From contig NZ_JAJALI010000005.1 in assembly GCF_020523795.1 (NCBI RefSeq), forward strand, positions 248,001 to 312,000: a stretch of DNA of 64,000 nt, written 5' to 3'. The stretch comes from Ancylobacter sp. Lp-2 (GTDB lineage Bacteria; Pseudomonadota; Alphaproteobacteria; Rhizobiales; Xanthobacteraceae). Numbering within the stretch: the first letter of the stretch is position 1; the number at the start of each line of letters is the position of its first letter. Under the pieces are notes generated by a model, which was given only the letters and a program-made list of their open reading frames with translations, ran no database searches and was not told the origin of the DNA. This document shows, in pieces, positions 33,560-42,488 of the stretch. A program made the position numbers and the translations under genes.

Positions 33560-34339
33560 ATGTTCACGCCGCTCGCAGGCAAGACGGTCATCGTCACCGG
33601 CGCCAGCAAGGGAATCGGGCGCGGCATCGCGCTGCGTTTCGGTCAGGCCGGCCTCAATGTGCTGGTGGTCAGCCGCTCGCTCGCCGAGGCCGAGAAGGTC
33701 GCCGCCGAGATCGGCCCCAACGCCTCCGGCTTTGCCGCCGACGTCACCCGCGTCGGGGATTGCGACGCCATGGCCGCCACCGCCGTCGCCCGCTACGGCT
33801 CCATCGACGTGCTCTGCGCCAATGCCGGCATCTTTCCCGCCGCCAAGCTCGGCGAGATGACCGAGGCCGACTTCGACCACGTGATCGGCACCAACCTCAA
33901 GGGCACCTTCCTGTCGGTCTCGGCGGTGCTGCCGCAGATGAAGGCGCAGAAGCAGGGCCGCATCGTGCTGACCTCGTCGATCACCGGGCCGATCACCGGC
34001 TTCCCGGGCTGGTCGCATTACGGCGCCTCCAAGGCCGGGCAGCTCGGCTTCATGCGCACGGCGGCGATCGAGCTGGCGCCGTGGAACATCACCGTCAACG
34101 CGGTGATGCCCGGCAACATCCACACCGAGGGCATGGACGGCATGGGCGAGGCCTATATCGCCTCCACCGCCGCCTGCGTGCCGATGAAGAAGCTCGGCAG
34201 CGTGTTCGACATCGCCAATGCCGCGCTGTTCTTCGCCTCCGAGGAGGCCGGCTACATCACCGGGCAAGGGCTCTCCATCGATGGCGGGCAGATCCTGCCG
34301 GAATCGCCGATGGCGCTCGACGAGATGGGCACCGCCTGA
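33560..34339 (+). CDS. SDR-family oxidoreductase (FabG-like)
   Basis: A 259-residue classical short-chain dehydrogenase/reductase. It has TGASKGIG at residues 13-20, the NAG motif (CANAGIFPA), a Ser near 140 and the Tyr154/Lys158 catalytic pair in HYGASKAGQ, and closes with GQGLSIDGGQILPES. SRS near residues 38-40 at the end of the second strand suggests NADP(H) preference. It is divergent from the ABC/kinase operon and shares its control region, so it may act on the aldehyde or alcohol in that pathway; this is inference. Confidence 0.92.
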   Translation: MFTPLAGKTVIVTGASKGIGRGIALRFGQAGLNVLVVSRSLAEAEKVAAEIGPNASGFAADVTRVGDCDAMAATAVARYGSIDVLCANAGIFPAAKLGEMTEADFDHVIGTNLKGTFLSVSAVLPQMKAQKQGRIVLTSSITGPITGFPGWSHYGASKAGQLGFMRTAAIELAPWNITVNAVMPGNIHTEGMDGMGEAYIASTAACVPMKKLGSVFDIANAALFFASEEAGYITGQGLSIDGGQILPESPMALDEMGTA

Positions 34340-34382
34340 GGCGGGTGGGCGCCTCCGCGCCCGACACCCTCCGTGCAAACGA

Positions 34383-34416
34383 AAAGGGCACCGCCGCGGC
34401 GGTGCCCTTTATTCTT
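34383..34416. terminator. Bidirectional terminator between SDR and L,D-transpeptidase-like genes
   Basis: AAAGGGCACCGCC (34383-34395) pairs perfectly with GGCGGTGCCCTTT (34398-34410). Plus-strand reading continues TTTATTCTT, minus-strand reading TTTTCGTTT, so both convergent genes can end here. Confidence 0.9.
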
Positions 34417-34442
34417 CTCCCGGCGCGCGTCGCCCCCGGTGC

Positions 34443-35666
34443 TTAGTCGGTGCGCGCGCTCTTCGGCTTCAGCCAGGCAAACATGGAGCCGACGCCCTTG
34501 TTCGGCTTCAGGTCGTTGGGCAGGCGGGCCACCACCACCATGTGGTCGACCTTGCCCTTCTTCCAGTGGGCGAGGAACGCCTCGTAGTTCTTGAACGAGA
34601 TGCAGCCGTTGGAATCGCCGCGCGCGCCCAGCAGATAGGTGTGGGTCAGGATGCCGTTACGGCCATACATCGGCTCCTTGCCGACCGGCGTCATCCGGAG
34701 CGCCTCGACGCCGTGGAACAGCGATTCGCGCATGGTCAGGCGGTAGGTGTTGGGCGGCGTCGGCCCGAGCATCTTCACCGAGATGTGGCGCGGGTCGTCG
34801 AACTTGTCGCCATAGCCCGAATGCGCCTCGAACTTGGTGCCATCCGGCATGTACACGGTCTGGCCGACGATGTCGTAGACGGCGAAGCGATCGCCGGACC
34901 TGGGCAGACGCACCTCGGCGCTGGACATCGGGATGGTGTTCGCCTCTTCCGGCGTCACCTGCGGCGGCTCGGTCGGCCCGAGATCGAGCTCACCTTCGCC
35001 GGTCGACAGCGAGGCGAGGCGCACCTTGCGGGCGAGCGGGTTCTTCTCCGGCTTCGGCATCTCGGCGGCGAGGTCGCCGGAGGCCATCGCGTCCGGGGCA
35101 TCGTCCGCCGGCACGGCGGCGGTCTTGCTGCGGCCGGCGCCACGCGGATCGGAGGTCGGCAACGGCACCGCATGGGCCATCGCCACCACCGCGCCCTTCG
35201 GCGTCGCGCTGCCGGCGAGGTCGGAAGCGTCCGGTAGCGCCGCGCTCGCCACGCTCTGGCCGGGCGCGCGCTGCGGCATCTGCATCTCCGTCCCGAAAAT
35301 CCAGTTCGGCGCCAGCGCGACGATACCGGAGGACTGGAAATTGCGGATCTCGCGGACGCTCGCCTCCATCTTCATCGGCGGCGCCGCCATTTCGAACGGA
35401 GTGTCCTCCGGCATGGGCGGCGGAAGATTGACCGGCGCGCGGCCGATGCCGGACAAGCCGGCCACGGCGCTCGCCTCGATCACGCGCAGCTCAGAGGAAG
35501 AGGTGGAGGACGGCACCCAGGCGGCGCCGAACGACACGGCCGCGGTCGCGGCAGCACCGCCCGCGCCGATGATCAGCGCGGTGACGAAGTGCCAGCGAGG
35601 ACGGACAGGCTTCGGCGCCACCGGCGCGCGCGTGCCGAAACCACGGGTGCGAGCTTTTCTGCCCAT
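34443..35666 (-). CDS. DUF2778 (Tlde1-like) L,D-transpeptidase-fold protein
   Basis: A 407-residue envelope protein. A basic N-terminus and one membrane helix (HFVTALIIGAGGAAATAAVSFGAAW, ~26-50) are followed by a ~200-residue Pro/Ala-rich linker. A C-terminal DUF2778 domain (~270-395) then shows HSGYGDKFDDPRH, GPTPPNTYRLTMRE, YGRNGILTH and GARGDSNGCISF with the conserved Cys. DUF2778 is related to Tlde1, an L,D-transpeptidase-type effector acting on peptidoglycan; chromosomal anchored copies like this are probably housekeeping cell-wall proteins. The start ATG has GGGGAG close upstream. Confidence 0.85.
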   Translation of the reverse strand: MGRKARTRGFGTRAPVAPKPVRPRWHFVTALIIGAGGAAATAAVSFGAAWVPSSTSSSELRVIEASAVAGLSGIGRAPVNLPPPMPEDTPFEMAAPPMKMEASVREIRNFQSSGIVALAPNWIFGTEMQMPQRAPGQSVASAALPDASDLAGSATPKGAVVAMAHAVPLPTSDPRGAGRSKTAAVPADDAPDAMASGDLAAEMPKPEKNPLARKVRLASLSTGEGELDLGPTEPPQVTPEEANTIPMSSAEVRLPRSGDRFAVYDIVGQTVYMPDGTKFEAHSGYGDKFDDPRHISVKMLGPTPPNTYRLTMRESLFHGVEALRMTPVGKEPMYGRNGILTHTYLLGARGDSNGCISFKNYEAFLAHWKKGKVDHMVVVARLPNDLKPNKGVGSMFAWLKPKSARTD

Positions 35667-35989
35667 AACTCCCCAAAACCCACATTCACACCGCCGATGC
35701 GTTGCGAATGACGTCGCCGCATCGATCGATCACGCTCCCACCTTCTGACGAGGCAGGCTTACTGGGCGTGAATCCATAGCGAAACTTGGTAAGCAATTTA
35801 TTGATATCCGCCGGCAATGCAAACGTGAAACGCAGAGCCGGTATTCCACCAGCGCGCGGTCCACCGCGCAATACCACTGTTCCGGCGAGGCGCAGTGCCG
35901 GGTTCCGCCCTCGTGCGAACCCCGGCGTCCGTGCCATAAGCCACGCGGCCAAACTAGCGATCAGAATGGCAAGAAAAAGGACGACGCGC
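35667..35989. other. Divergent intergenic region, L,D-transpeptidase-like / M20 amidohydrolase
   Basis: 323 bases, AT-richer than average around 35780-35830, presumably with promoters for both genes. A minus-strand reading frame of 101 codons starts at 35991 with a hydrophobic N-terminus, but its codon use is unlike that of the neighbouring genes; I do not call it. Confidence 0.5.
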
Positions 35990-37162
35990 ATGAGCGACGG
36001 CATCATTCCGGCCCTGGCGGCCCGCCGCCACGAGATGACGGCCTGGCGGCGCGCGTTGCACAGCTTCCCCGAAACCGCCTTCGAGGAGCACCGCACCAGC
36101 GACTTCCTCGCCGCCCGGCTGCAGGATTTCGGGCTCGAGCCGCATCGCGGCCTCGCCGGCACCGGGCTGGTCGCTACGCTGCACGGGCGCCGCGGGCCGG
36201 GCCCCGCCATCGGCCTGCGCGCCGATATCGACGCCCTCGACATCACCGAGGCCACCAACCTGCCCTGGCGCTCGACCACCCCCGGCAAGATGCACGCCTG
36301 CGGCCATGACGGCCACATGACCATGCTGCTCGGCGCCGCCCGGCACCTCGCCGCCGATCCCGATTTCGCCGGCACGGTGCATTTCATCTTCCAGCCGGCG
36401 GAGGAGAACGAGGGCGGCGGCAAGGTGATGGTCGAGGAGGGCCTGTTCGAGCGGTTCCCGATGCAGGCGGTCTACGGCCTGCACAACTGGCCGAATGCCG
36501 AATTCGGCAGCTTCCTCGGCCGGCCGGGGCCGATGTTCGCCGCCTTCGACATCTTCGAGGTGAAGGTCGGCGGGCGCGGCGCCCATGCGGCGATGCCGCA
36601 TCGCGGCATCGATCCGGTGCTGGCGGCTGCCCAGCTGGTCGGTGCGCTGCAATCCATCGTCTCGCGCAGCGTCGACCCGGCGGAGGCGGCGGTGGTCACC
36701 GTCACCCAGATCCATGGCGGCGACACCTGGAACGTCATCCCCGACGAGGTGGTGCTGCGCGGCACGGCGCGCACCTTCACCCGCGAGGTACGCGATCTGG
36801 TCGAGACCCGCTTCAAGGCGATCTGCGCCGGCATCGGCGCGGCGACGGGAACCGGGATCACCATCAACTACCAGCGCCGCTACCCCGCGATGGTCAATCA
36901 CCGCGCCGAGCTCGAGGAGGCTTTCGCCGCCGCGCGCGCCACCAGCGGGGACGCGAACGTCGTCACCGATTTCCCTCCGATCATGGCGGCGGAGGACTTC
37001 GCCTACATGCTGGAGAAGGTGCCCGGCGCCTATCTGTGCCTCGCCAGCGGCCCGGGGCCGAACCTGCACAATGCCCAGTACGACTTCAACGACGCGCTGC
37101 TGCCGGTCGGCGCGTCCTACTGGGTCAATCTGGTACACCGCCTGCTGGCGCCGGCGGGCTGA
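35990..37162 (+). CDS. M20-family amidohydrolase (hippurate hydrolase / N-acyl-amino acid amidohydrolase-like)
   Basis: A 390-residue cytosolic zinc or manganese hydrolase cleaving N-acyl amino acids. Metal-ligand motifs are GLRADIDAL, KMHACGHDGHM (102-109 region), PAEENEGGG and HNWP. A lid-domain segment GRGAHAAMPHRGIDPV is present, and the C-terminal AEDFAYML carries the last ligand. The ATG at 35990 with AAGG nine bases upstream gives the canonical N-terminus, so an in-frame upstream extension is discarded. Confidence 0.93.
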   Translation: MSDGIIPALAARRHEMTAWRRALHSFPETAFEEHRTSDFLAARLQDFGLEPHRGLAGTGLVATLHGRRGPGPAIGLRADIDALDITEATNLPWRSTTPGKMHACGHDGHMTMLLGAARHLAADPDFAGTVHFIFQPAEENEGGGKVMVEEGLFERFPMQAVYGLHNWPNAEFGSFLGRPGPMFAAFDIFEVKVGGRGAHAAMPHRGIDPVLAAAQLVGALQSIVSRSVDPAEAAVVTVTQIHGGDTWNVIPDEVVLRGTARTFTREVRDLVETRFKAICAGIGAATGTGITINYQRRYPAMVNHRAELEEAFAAARATSGDANVVTDFPPIMAAEDFAYMLEKVPGAYLCLASGPGPNLHNAQYDFNDALLPVGASYWVNLVHRLLAPAG

Positions 37163-37186
37163 GACGCAACGGCCTCACCACCGCCC

Positions 37187-37966
37187 TCACCACGCGACGG
37201 CGGCGGCGGCCTGGGCGTAATGGACCACGCCGTCCATCACCAGCTTCAGCGACAACAGGAACAGCGCCCCGATCACCAGGCGGAAGAACAGCTTCTCAGG
37301 AAGGATCCGGGTCAGCTTCACCCCGGCGAGGGTGCCGGCCACCGCCACCGGGGTGAGCGCCAGCGTGACGGTGAGGTTGGACAGGCTCAGCTGCCCCAGC
37401 GCCCAGTAGGGCACCAGCTTCATGGCGTTGAGCGCCGCGAAAAGCAGCGTCGAGGTGCCGGCGAACACCATCTTCGGCAGGCGCTGCGGCAGCACGTAGG
37501 TCTGGTAGGGCGGCGCCCCGGCATGGGTGACGAAGCTGGTGAAGCCGGTCAGCGTGCCCCAGAACAGCCCGCGCGGCACATCGGCCGGGCGCGGCTGCGC
37601 CGGCAGGCGGCCGAACCAGCGGTTGAGGCAGAAGCCGAGGCCGATCAGCCCGATCAGCAGCATCACCGCCTCCTCGCTGATCACCGTGGCGGTGGCCCAG
37701 CCGATGCCCACCCCCAGCGCCCCCGCCGGCATCAGGATGGCGAGGTTGCGGCCGGAATATTCCCGCCGGTAGCTCCACACGCCGAACAGGTCGCTGACGA
37801 CGTAGACCGGCAGCAGCAGGCCGGCGGCAGTGAGTGGCGACATCACCAGCGACATGATCGGCACGGCGAGCAGGCCGATCATCGGCAGCCCGCCCTTGGA
37901 CAGGCCGACCGTCGCCGCGGCAATGCCGGCGGCCAGCGCGAAGCCGAGCTGCGACGGATCGAACAT
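37187..37966 (-). CDS. TauE/SafE-family sulfite/anion exporter-like permease
   Basis: A 259-residue polytopic membrane protein with about eight helices in two homologous halves, each carrying the family's Gly-rich signature (ATVGLSKGGLPMIG near 25; FTSFVTHAGAPPYQTY near 150). Such proteins move sulfite, sulfonates or other organic anions. It stands alone and converges on the amidohydrolase gene. The ATG at 37966 is preferred to an upstream TTG at 37984. Confidence 0.9.
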   Translation of the reverse strand: MFDPSQLGFALAAGIAAATVGLSKGGLPMIGLLAVPIMSLVMSPLTAAGLLLPVYVVSDLFGVWSYRREYSGRNLAILMPAGALGVGIGWATATVISEEAVMLLIGLIGLGFCLNRWFGRLPAQPRPADVPRGLFWGTLTGFTSFVTHAGAPPYQTYVLPQRLPKMVFAGTSTLLFAALNAMKLVPYWALGQLSLSNLTVTLALTPVAVAGTLAGVKLTRILPEKLFFRLVIGALFLLSLKLVMDGVVHYAQAAAAVAW

Positions 37967-38057
37967 GAGGGAATTCGCCTTCAAAAACGGCAGCGGGCGA
38001 CGGCCTGCCAGCCGTCACCCGCCCGGATGGATCGCGACGTAAGCGGTGGGACGCGCC

Positions 38058-39020
38058 TCAGGCTGCCTTCAGCCGCGCGCTGACCTTGGCGCGCAGGCTG
38101 TTCAGGTCCTTGACGAACTGGCGGATGCCCTCGGAGAGCTTCTCGGTCGCCATGGCGTCCTGGTTCATGGCGAAGCGGAACGCCTTCTCGTCGAGCACGA
38201 TCCGCGCCGGGGTGCCCTCGATCTTCGCCGGGTCGAGCTGGCGCACCAGCGTGCCCTGGTCGGCCTCGAGCTGGTCGAGCAGCGCAGGGCCGATGGTCAG
38301 CCGGTCGCAGCCGGCCAGCGCCTCGATCTCGGCGGTATTGCGGAAGGAGGCGCCCATCACCACGGTCTTGATGCCGTGGGTCTTGTAGTAGGCGTAGATC
38401 TGCCGGACCGAGACGACGCCGGGATCGGTGTCGGCGGTGAACGGCCCCTCGCCGGCCTTCACATGCCAATCGAGGATGCGCCCGACGAAGGGCGAGATCA
38501 GGAACACGCCGGCATCGGCGCAGGCCACCGCCTGCGGCATCGCGAAGAGCAGCGTCAAATTGCAGTCGATGCCTTCCTTCTGCAGCACTTCCGCGGCGCG
38601 GATGCCCTCCCAGGTGGAGGCGATCTTGATCAGGATGCGCTCGCGGCCGATGCCGCGTTCCTCATAGGCCTTGATGAAGGCCCGCGCCTTGGCGAGCGTC
38701 GCCTCGGTGTCGAAGGACAGGTCGGCATCCACCTCGGTGGACACCCGGCCCGGCACGATGCCGGCGAGCTCGGCGCCGAAATTGAGCGCCAGCCGGTCGC
38801 AGGTCGCCTTCACCACCGTGTCGTGGTCGCCGGCCTGCTTGGCGCCCCAGGCGATCGCCTCGTCGACCAGCGAGGCATAGGCCGGGGTCTCCGCCGCCTT
38901 CAGCAGCAGCGTCGGATTGGTGGTGCAGTCCTGCGGCTTGAGGCGCCGCACAGCCTCGATATCGCCGGTATCGGCGACGACGACGGTCATGGCACGCAGC
39001 TGTTCAAGCTTGGAGGGCAT
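38058..39020 (-). CDS. tal: Transaldolase
   Basis: The pentose-phosphate enzyme that transfers dihydroxyacetone between sedoheptulose 7-phosphate and erythrose/glyceraldehyde phosphates. The 320-residue, class 1 (TalB-like) sequence has [24 protein letters not shown], the Schiff-base lysine in [13 protein letters not shown] and [18 protein letters not shown]. An in-frame upstream extension to 39065 is discarded because the canonical start is MPSKLEQLR with GAGAG upstream. Confidence 0.96.
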   Translation of the reverse strand: MPSKLEQLRAMTVVVADTGDIEAVRRLKPQDCTTNPTLLLKAAETPAYASLVDEAIAWGAKQAGDHDTVVKATCDRLALNFGAELAGIVPGRVSTEVDADLSFDTEATLAKARAFIKAYEERGIGRERILIKIASTWEGIRAAEVLQKEGIDCNLTLLFAMPQAVACADAGVFLISPFVGRILDWHVKAGEGPFTADTDPGVVSVRQIYAYYKTHGIKTVVMGASFRNTAEIEALAGCDRLTIGPALLDQLEADQGTLVRQLDPAKIEGTPARIVLDEKAFRFAMNQDAMATEKLSEGIRQFVKDLNSLRAKVSARLKAA

Positions 39021-39251
39021 TGTCGATCTCTCTTCCTGGTGCGGCAGCGCGCCGCGTCGGGTCAAACGTCATATGGGACTGCGATCACAAGGTTACGACC
39101 CTTGGACCACAATTTGCCCTGCCGCTTCAAGATGCTCCGCCGTTTGTTTCAGTCATGCGACGTCAGCGTCGGCACGGTCTTGTGAGTGGCGCGGGCAGGG
39201 CGTAAATCGTTGGAATCGCGCGGCCGCCCGCCGCGGCTCCCCGAGGTCGCC

Positions 39252-40091
39252 ATGGACGACATTCACTACCGCGAATACAAGATCCTGCTGCGTCCCGAGC
39301 GGTTCTTCGATCCGCGCCAGTTCGAGGTGTTCTGGCAGAAGGTCTGTCAGGTGGCCGAGGCGCACAAGGTGCTGGCCCACACCAATAAGGACGGCTTCAA
39401 GCGCCAGGTCCGCGAGGTGCTGTTTTACGACACGCCCGACTACGACCTGTACCGGAACGCCTTCATCCTGCGCAAGCGCACCTTCTACACCGATGGCTGG
39501 CCGGAACACGACCACGAGCTCACCTTCAAGTTCCGCCATCCCGAACTCGCCGAGGCGGCGGGGATCGACGTCACCCCGCATCTTCAGGGCGCCGCCGACA
39601 TCAAGTTCAAGGAAGAGCTGCTGCCGCTGAAGGACAAGCTCGGCGGCATGCGCAGCCTCTATTCGCATAATTGCGTGCTGCTCTCCCCCGGACTGGTGCT
39701 GGACAGCGGGCTGGAGCGCATCGCCTCGGTATTCCCGGTGCTGTCGGAGCTCTGCCCGGTCAGCGCCGGCACGCCGGTGTCGCTGGTCAACAACCTGCCG
39801 GTCGAGGAAGTGCAGGTGAATGTCGGCGGCTTCGATTTCGGCCACGGCCTCGTCGCCAAGGCGACCATCGCGGTGTGGCGGGACCGGTCGACCGAGAGCT
39901 CCATCGTCGGCGAATTCGCCTTCCAGGCCAAGTTCGAGCGCTACGACGCGTTGCACGCCAAGGCCAAGGCGCGCTCGGAAGCCTTCTTCCTCGACGTGCA
40001 GGAGAAGGTGCCGGAATGGGTGTATCTCGGCGCCACCAAGACGGCGCTGGTGTATAATTTCGGCAAGCTCGCCGCGGTCGGTCGCGAATGA
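39252..40091 (+). CDS. CYTH-like domain protein, function unknown
   Basis: A 279-residue cytosolic protein. The part VREVLFYDTPDYDLYRNAFILRKRTFY followed by HELTFKFRHPE matches the CYTH superfamily (adenylate cyclase/thiamine-triphosphatase fold) pattern of a YDTPD...L...LRxR...LTxKxR run. The N-terminal HYREYKILL could be a degenerate ExExK motif with one Glu missing. Residues in GEFAFQAKFERY could give the later Glu/Lys ligands. If correct it would bind a triphosphate or polyphosphate. Its stop overlaps the first chromate-transporter gene as ATGA, so the three are translationally coupled. Confidence 0.6.
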   Translation: MDDIHYREYKILLRPERFFDPRQFEVFWQKVCQVAEAHKVLAHTNKDGFKRQVREVLFYDTPDYDLYRNAFILRKRTFYTDGWPEHDHELTFKFRHPELAEAAGIDVTPHLQGAADIKFKEELLPLKDKLGGMRSLYSHNCVLLSPGLVLDSGLERIASVFPVLSELCPVSAGTPVSLVNNLPVEEVQVNVGGFDFGHGLVAKATIAVWRDRSTESSIVGEFAFQAKFERYDALHAKAKARSEAFFLDVQEKVPEWVYLGATKTALVYNFGKLAAVGRE

Positions 40092-40723
40092 GCCCGCCCT
40101 CCCCGGCCGACCTCGACGCCAACGCTGGCGCCCCTGCCCCGCCCGCCGGCCCCGTTCGGCGTGGATCCGTGGGGCTTGGCGAGATCTTCGCCACCTTCCT
40201 CGTCATCGGGGCGACCAGCTTCGGCGGCGGCGTGGTCGCCTATCTGCGCAACGCGCTGGTGCTGCAGAAGGGCTGGCTGGACGAGGAGCGCTTCCTCTCG
40301 GCGCTGGAAATCGCCCAGGCGCTGCCCGGCCTCAACGCCACCAACATGGCGATCATCGTCGGCGACCGGCTGCGCGGCATCCTCGGTGCCATCGTCGCCT
40401 TTCTCGGCATCACCCTGCCCGGCGCGGCGCTGATCATGGTGCTGGGCGTCGCCTACGCCTCGAACGCCAATAACCCTTACGTCAATGCCGCGCTGATCGG
40501 GGTGGGCGCGGCGGCGGTCGGCATGCTGGCGGCGGTGACGCTGCAGATCGGCCGCAAGCAGCTGGGATCGCTGATCGATGTCGCGATCATCCTCGTCACC
40601 GTCGGGCTGGTGAGCTTCCTGCATGTCTCGCTGCTGTGGGTGATCCTCACCGTCGGCCCGGCGGCGGTACTGATCTATCGCCCGCGCAAGGGCGTCGACG
40701 CGACGGAGAGCGACCCGGCATGA
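40088..40723 (+). CDS. Short-chain chromate transporter subunit (CHR family), N-terminal-type half
   Basis: A 211-residue membrane protein with one CHR domain: GEIFATFLVIGATSFGGGVVAYLRN, then LDEERFLSALEIAQALPGLNATNMAIIVGDR, the family's QALPGP-like motif, and about six helices. Single-domain CHR proteins work in pairs of opposite topology; the second half overlaps its stop by four bases. The first ~28 residues are Pro/Ala-rich and unlike the family. The natural substrate may be sulfate-like rather than chromate. Confidence 0.88.
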   Translation: MSPPSPADLDANAGAPAPPAGPVRRGSVGLGEIFATFLVIGATSFGGGVVAYLRNALVLQKGWLDEERFLSALEIAQALPGLNATNMAIIVGDRLRGILGAIVAFLGITLPGAALIMVLGVAYASNANNPYVNAALIGVGAAAVGMLAAVTLQIGRKQLGSLIDVAIILVTVGLVSFLHVSLLWVILTVGPAAVLIYRPRKGVDATESDPA

Positions 40724-41244
40724 ACGAGAACCTTTCCGTCCTCGGCGTATTCTCGCTCTTGTCGGTGCTGGCGGTCGGCGGCGGCGCGGCGGTGCTGCCC
40801 GAGACCAAGGCGCTGGTGATCGACACCCATCACTGGCTCACCGACGACCAGTTCCGCGACATCTATGGCCTCGGCCAGGTGGTACCCGGCCCGAACATGC
40901 TGATGGTGATGGTGATCGGCTATCACGTCACCGGCTTCCTCGGCGCGCTGCTCGCCTATCTCGGCTTCTTCGTGCCGGCGGGGGCGATCTCGCTCGGCGC
41001 TTCCCGGCTGTGGGACCATTTCGAGGGCTCGCCCTGGCGCGCCTCGCTGCAACGGGGCATGGCGCCGCTGGTGGTGGGGCTGATGGCGGCCGGCGCCATC
41101 GCCATCGCCCGCACCGCCATAGAAGGGGCGATGACGATCGCCATCGCCATCGCGGTGTTTCTCGGCGTCTATTTCGTCAAACGGATCAACCCGGCGATCC
41201 TGGTGCTGGGCGGCGGGGTGGTCGGACTGATCGCGCTGCGCTGA
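40720..41244 (+). CDS. Short-chain chromate transporter subunit (CHR family), second half
   Basis: A 174-residue membrane protein, the partner of the preceding gene: LSVLAVGGGAAVLPETKALV, TDDQFRDIYGLGQVVPGPNMLMVMVIGYH and several helices. The start at 40720 overlaps the upstream stop (ATGA), which also rules out the longer in-frame extension. Together the two genes make a complete two-domain transporter. Confidence 0.88.
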   Translation: MNENLSVLGVFSLLSVLAVGGGAAVLPETKALVIDTHHWLTDDQFRDIYGLGQVVPGPNMLMVMVIGYHVTGFLGALLAYLGFFVPAGAISLGASRLWDHFEGSPWRASLQRGMAPLVVGLMAAGAIAIARTAIEGAMTIAIAIAVFLGVYFVKRINPAILVLGGGVVGLIALR

Positions 41245-41269
41245 TCCGGCAAGGCGACCGCCCACTCGC

Positions 41270-41965
41270 TCAGCCGCCGCGCTGCGGCAGGTAATGCGCC
41301 AGCGCATGGGCGAGGCCGGGCAGGGTCAGCGTCTGCAGCCACACCTTGCCCGGGCCGGACAGCCGCACCAAAAACAGCCCGTCGCCGCCGAACAGCGCGT
41401 TGGCGACGCCGCGCATGGTGGTGATCTCGAAGGAGACGCTTTCGTCGAATAGGCCGACATGGCCGGGATGCACCAGCAGTTCCTGGCCCGGCTGCAGCTC
41501 GTATTTCACCAGCTCGCCGCCGAGCTCCACCCAGGCGGTCGCCTCGCCCGACAGCTTCTGCAGCACGAAGCCCTCGCCGCCGAACACTGCCCCGCCGAGC
41601 GACTGCTGGAAGCCGGCGGCCACCTCGATGCCGGCGGTGCCGCAGACGAAGCCGTGGCGATGCACCAGATAGCCGCGCCCCGGCGCCACCCCGACCTCGA
41701 CGATGTTGCCCGGCAGCTTGGCGGCGAAGGCGACATTGCCCGGGCCGCGCTGGGCGCGGAACTCGGTCATGAAGATCCCGGCGCCGGACACCGCCCGGCT
41801 CACCAGCCCGAACAGGCCGCCCCCGCCACTGAGCCCGGTGGAGGTGGTCATGGAGATGTCGCCCGACATCCAGGACAGCTGGTCCGGCGCGCCGACGACG
41901 CTCTCGCCGGGATCGAGGCCGATCTCCAGCACCGGCAAGGTGGTTCCGATGATCTTCGAACGCAT
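41270..41965 (-). CDS. AIM24 / TIGR00266-family protein
   Basis: A 231-residue beta-rich cytosolic protein of the family related to mitochondrial AIM24. It shows the Gly-rich GLSGGGGLFGLVSRAVSGAGIFMTEFRA, AGRGYLVHRHGFVCGTAGIEVA and GGDGLFLVRLSGPGKVWLQTL patterns. The function is unknown in bacteria. The ATG at 41965 has GGGAG nine bases upstream. Confidence 0.82.
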   Translation of the reverse strand: MRSKIIGTTLPVLEIGLDPGESVVGAPDQLSWMSGDISMTTSTGLSGGGGLFGLVSRAVSGAGIFMTEFRAQRGPGNVAFAAKLPGNIVEVGVAPGRGYLVHRHGFVCGTAGIEVAAGFQQSLGGAVFGGEGFVLQKLSGEATAWVELGGELVKYELQPGQELLVHPGHVGLFDESVSFEITTMRGVANALFGGDGLFLVRLSGPGKVWLQTLTLPGLAHALAHYLPQRGG

Positions 41966-42152
41966 GGCGTCAACTCCCGGGAGGCGGGCCGTACCCGGCC
42001 CTCGCCGATCGACACTAGCCGAGCCGCCCGCCGGCGGCGACGGGCGGCGAATTTTTAGTTCCGACACGGGTTTACCCCATGCGTTTGCGCATGCCGCCGC
42101 GTGGGCGCGTGCTATCATCGCCGGGCTCGTCGAACCCTTGGGGAGACTTATC

Positions 42153-42488
42153 ATGCCCGGTCTGCCTGCCTTCGGCCCTTCCTCCTCCGCTCGCCGCCTG
42201 TTCGCCCCGCTGCTCGGCAGTTTCGCGCTCGCCGCCGCGCTCGGCCTCGCCGCCCCCGCGCAGGCCGGCGTCGCTACCCCGGCGCTCGCCGCCGCACCCG
42301 CCGCCGCCACGCTCCCCGGCATCGAGCCGGTGCGCTGGGCCTGCGGACCCTGGCGCTGCGTCTGGCGCCCGAACTACCCCGCCGGCTGGTATGTGCCGCC
42401 CTATGCCCGTGGCTGGGGCCCGCCGGTTCGCCCGGCCTGCTACTGGCATCGCGGCTGGGGCGGCGGCTGGGTGCATACCTGCCCGTGA
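42153..42488 (+). CDS. Small secreted Trp/Tyr/Pro/Cys-rich protein
   Basis: A 111-residue protein with a Sec signal peptide (hydrophobic LLGSFALAAALGLAAPAQA, cleavage near residue 38) and GGGGAG upstream of the ATG. After an Ala-rich stretch the last ~55 residues are dominated by Trp, Tyr, Pro, Gly and Arg with four cysteines (CGPWRC, PACYWHRG and a terminal TCP), suggesting disulfides or metal binding. Similar small periplasmic proteins are common in Rhizobiales; the function is unknown. Confidence 0.75.
   Translation: MPGLPAFGPSSSARRLFAPLLGSFALAAALGLAAPAQAGVATPALAAAPAAATLPGIEPVRWACGPWRCVWRPNYPAGWYVPPYARGWGPPVRPACYWHRGWGGGWVHTCP

Noticed and set aside
35686-35991. A 101-codon minus-strand frame beginning MRVVLFLAILIASLAAWLMA, sharing start bases with the M20 gene
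   Set aside because: The N-terminus looks like a membrane helix, but third-position GC is low and the rest has no pattern; it occupies an AT-richer divergent promoter region. Translation evidence would be needed.
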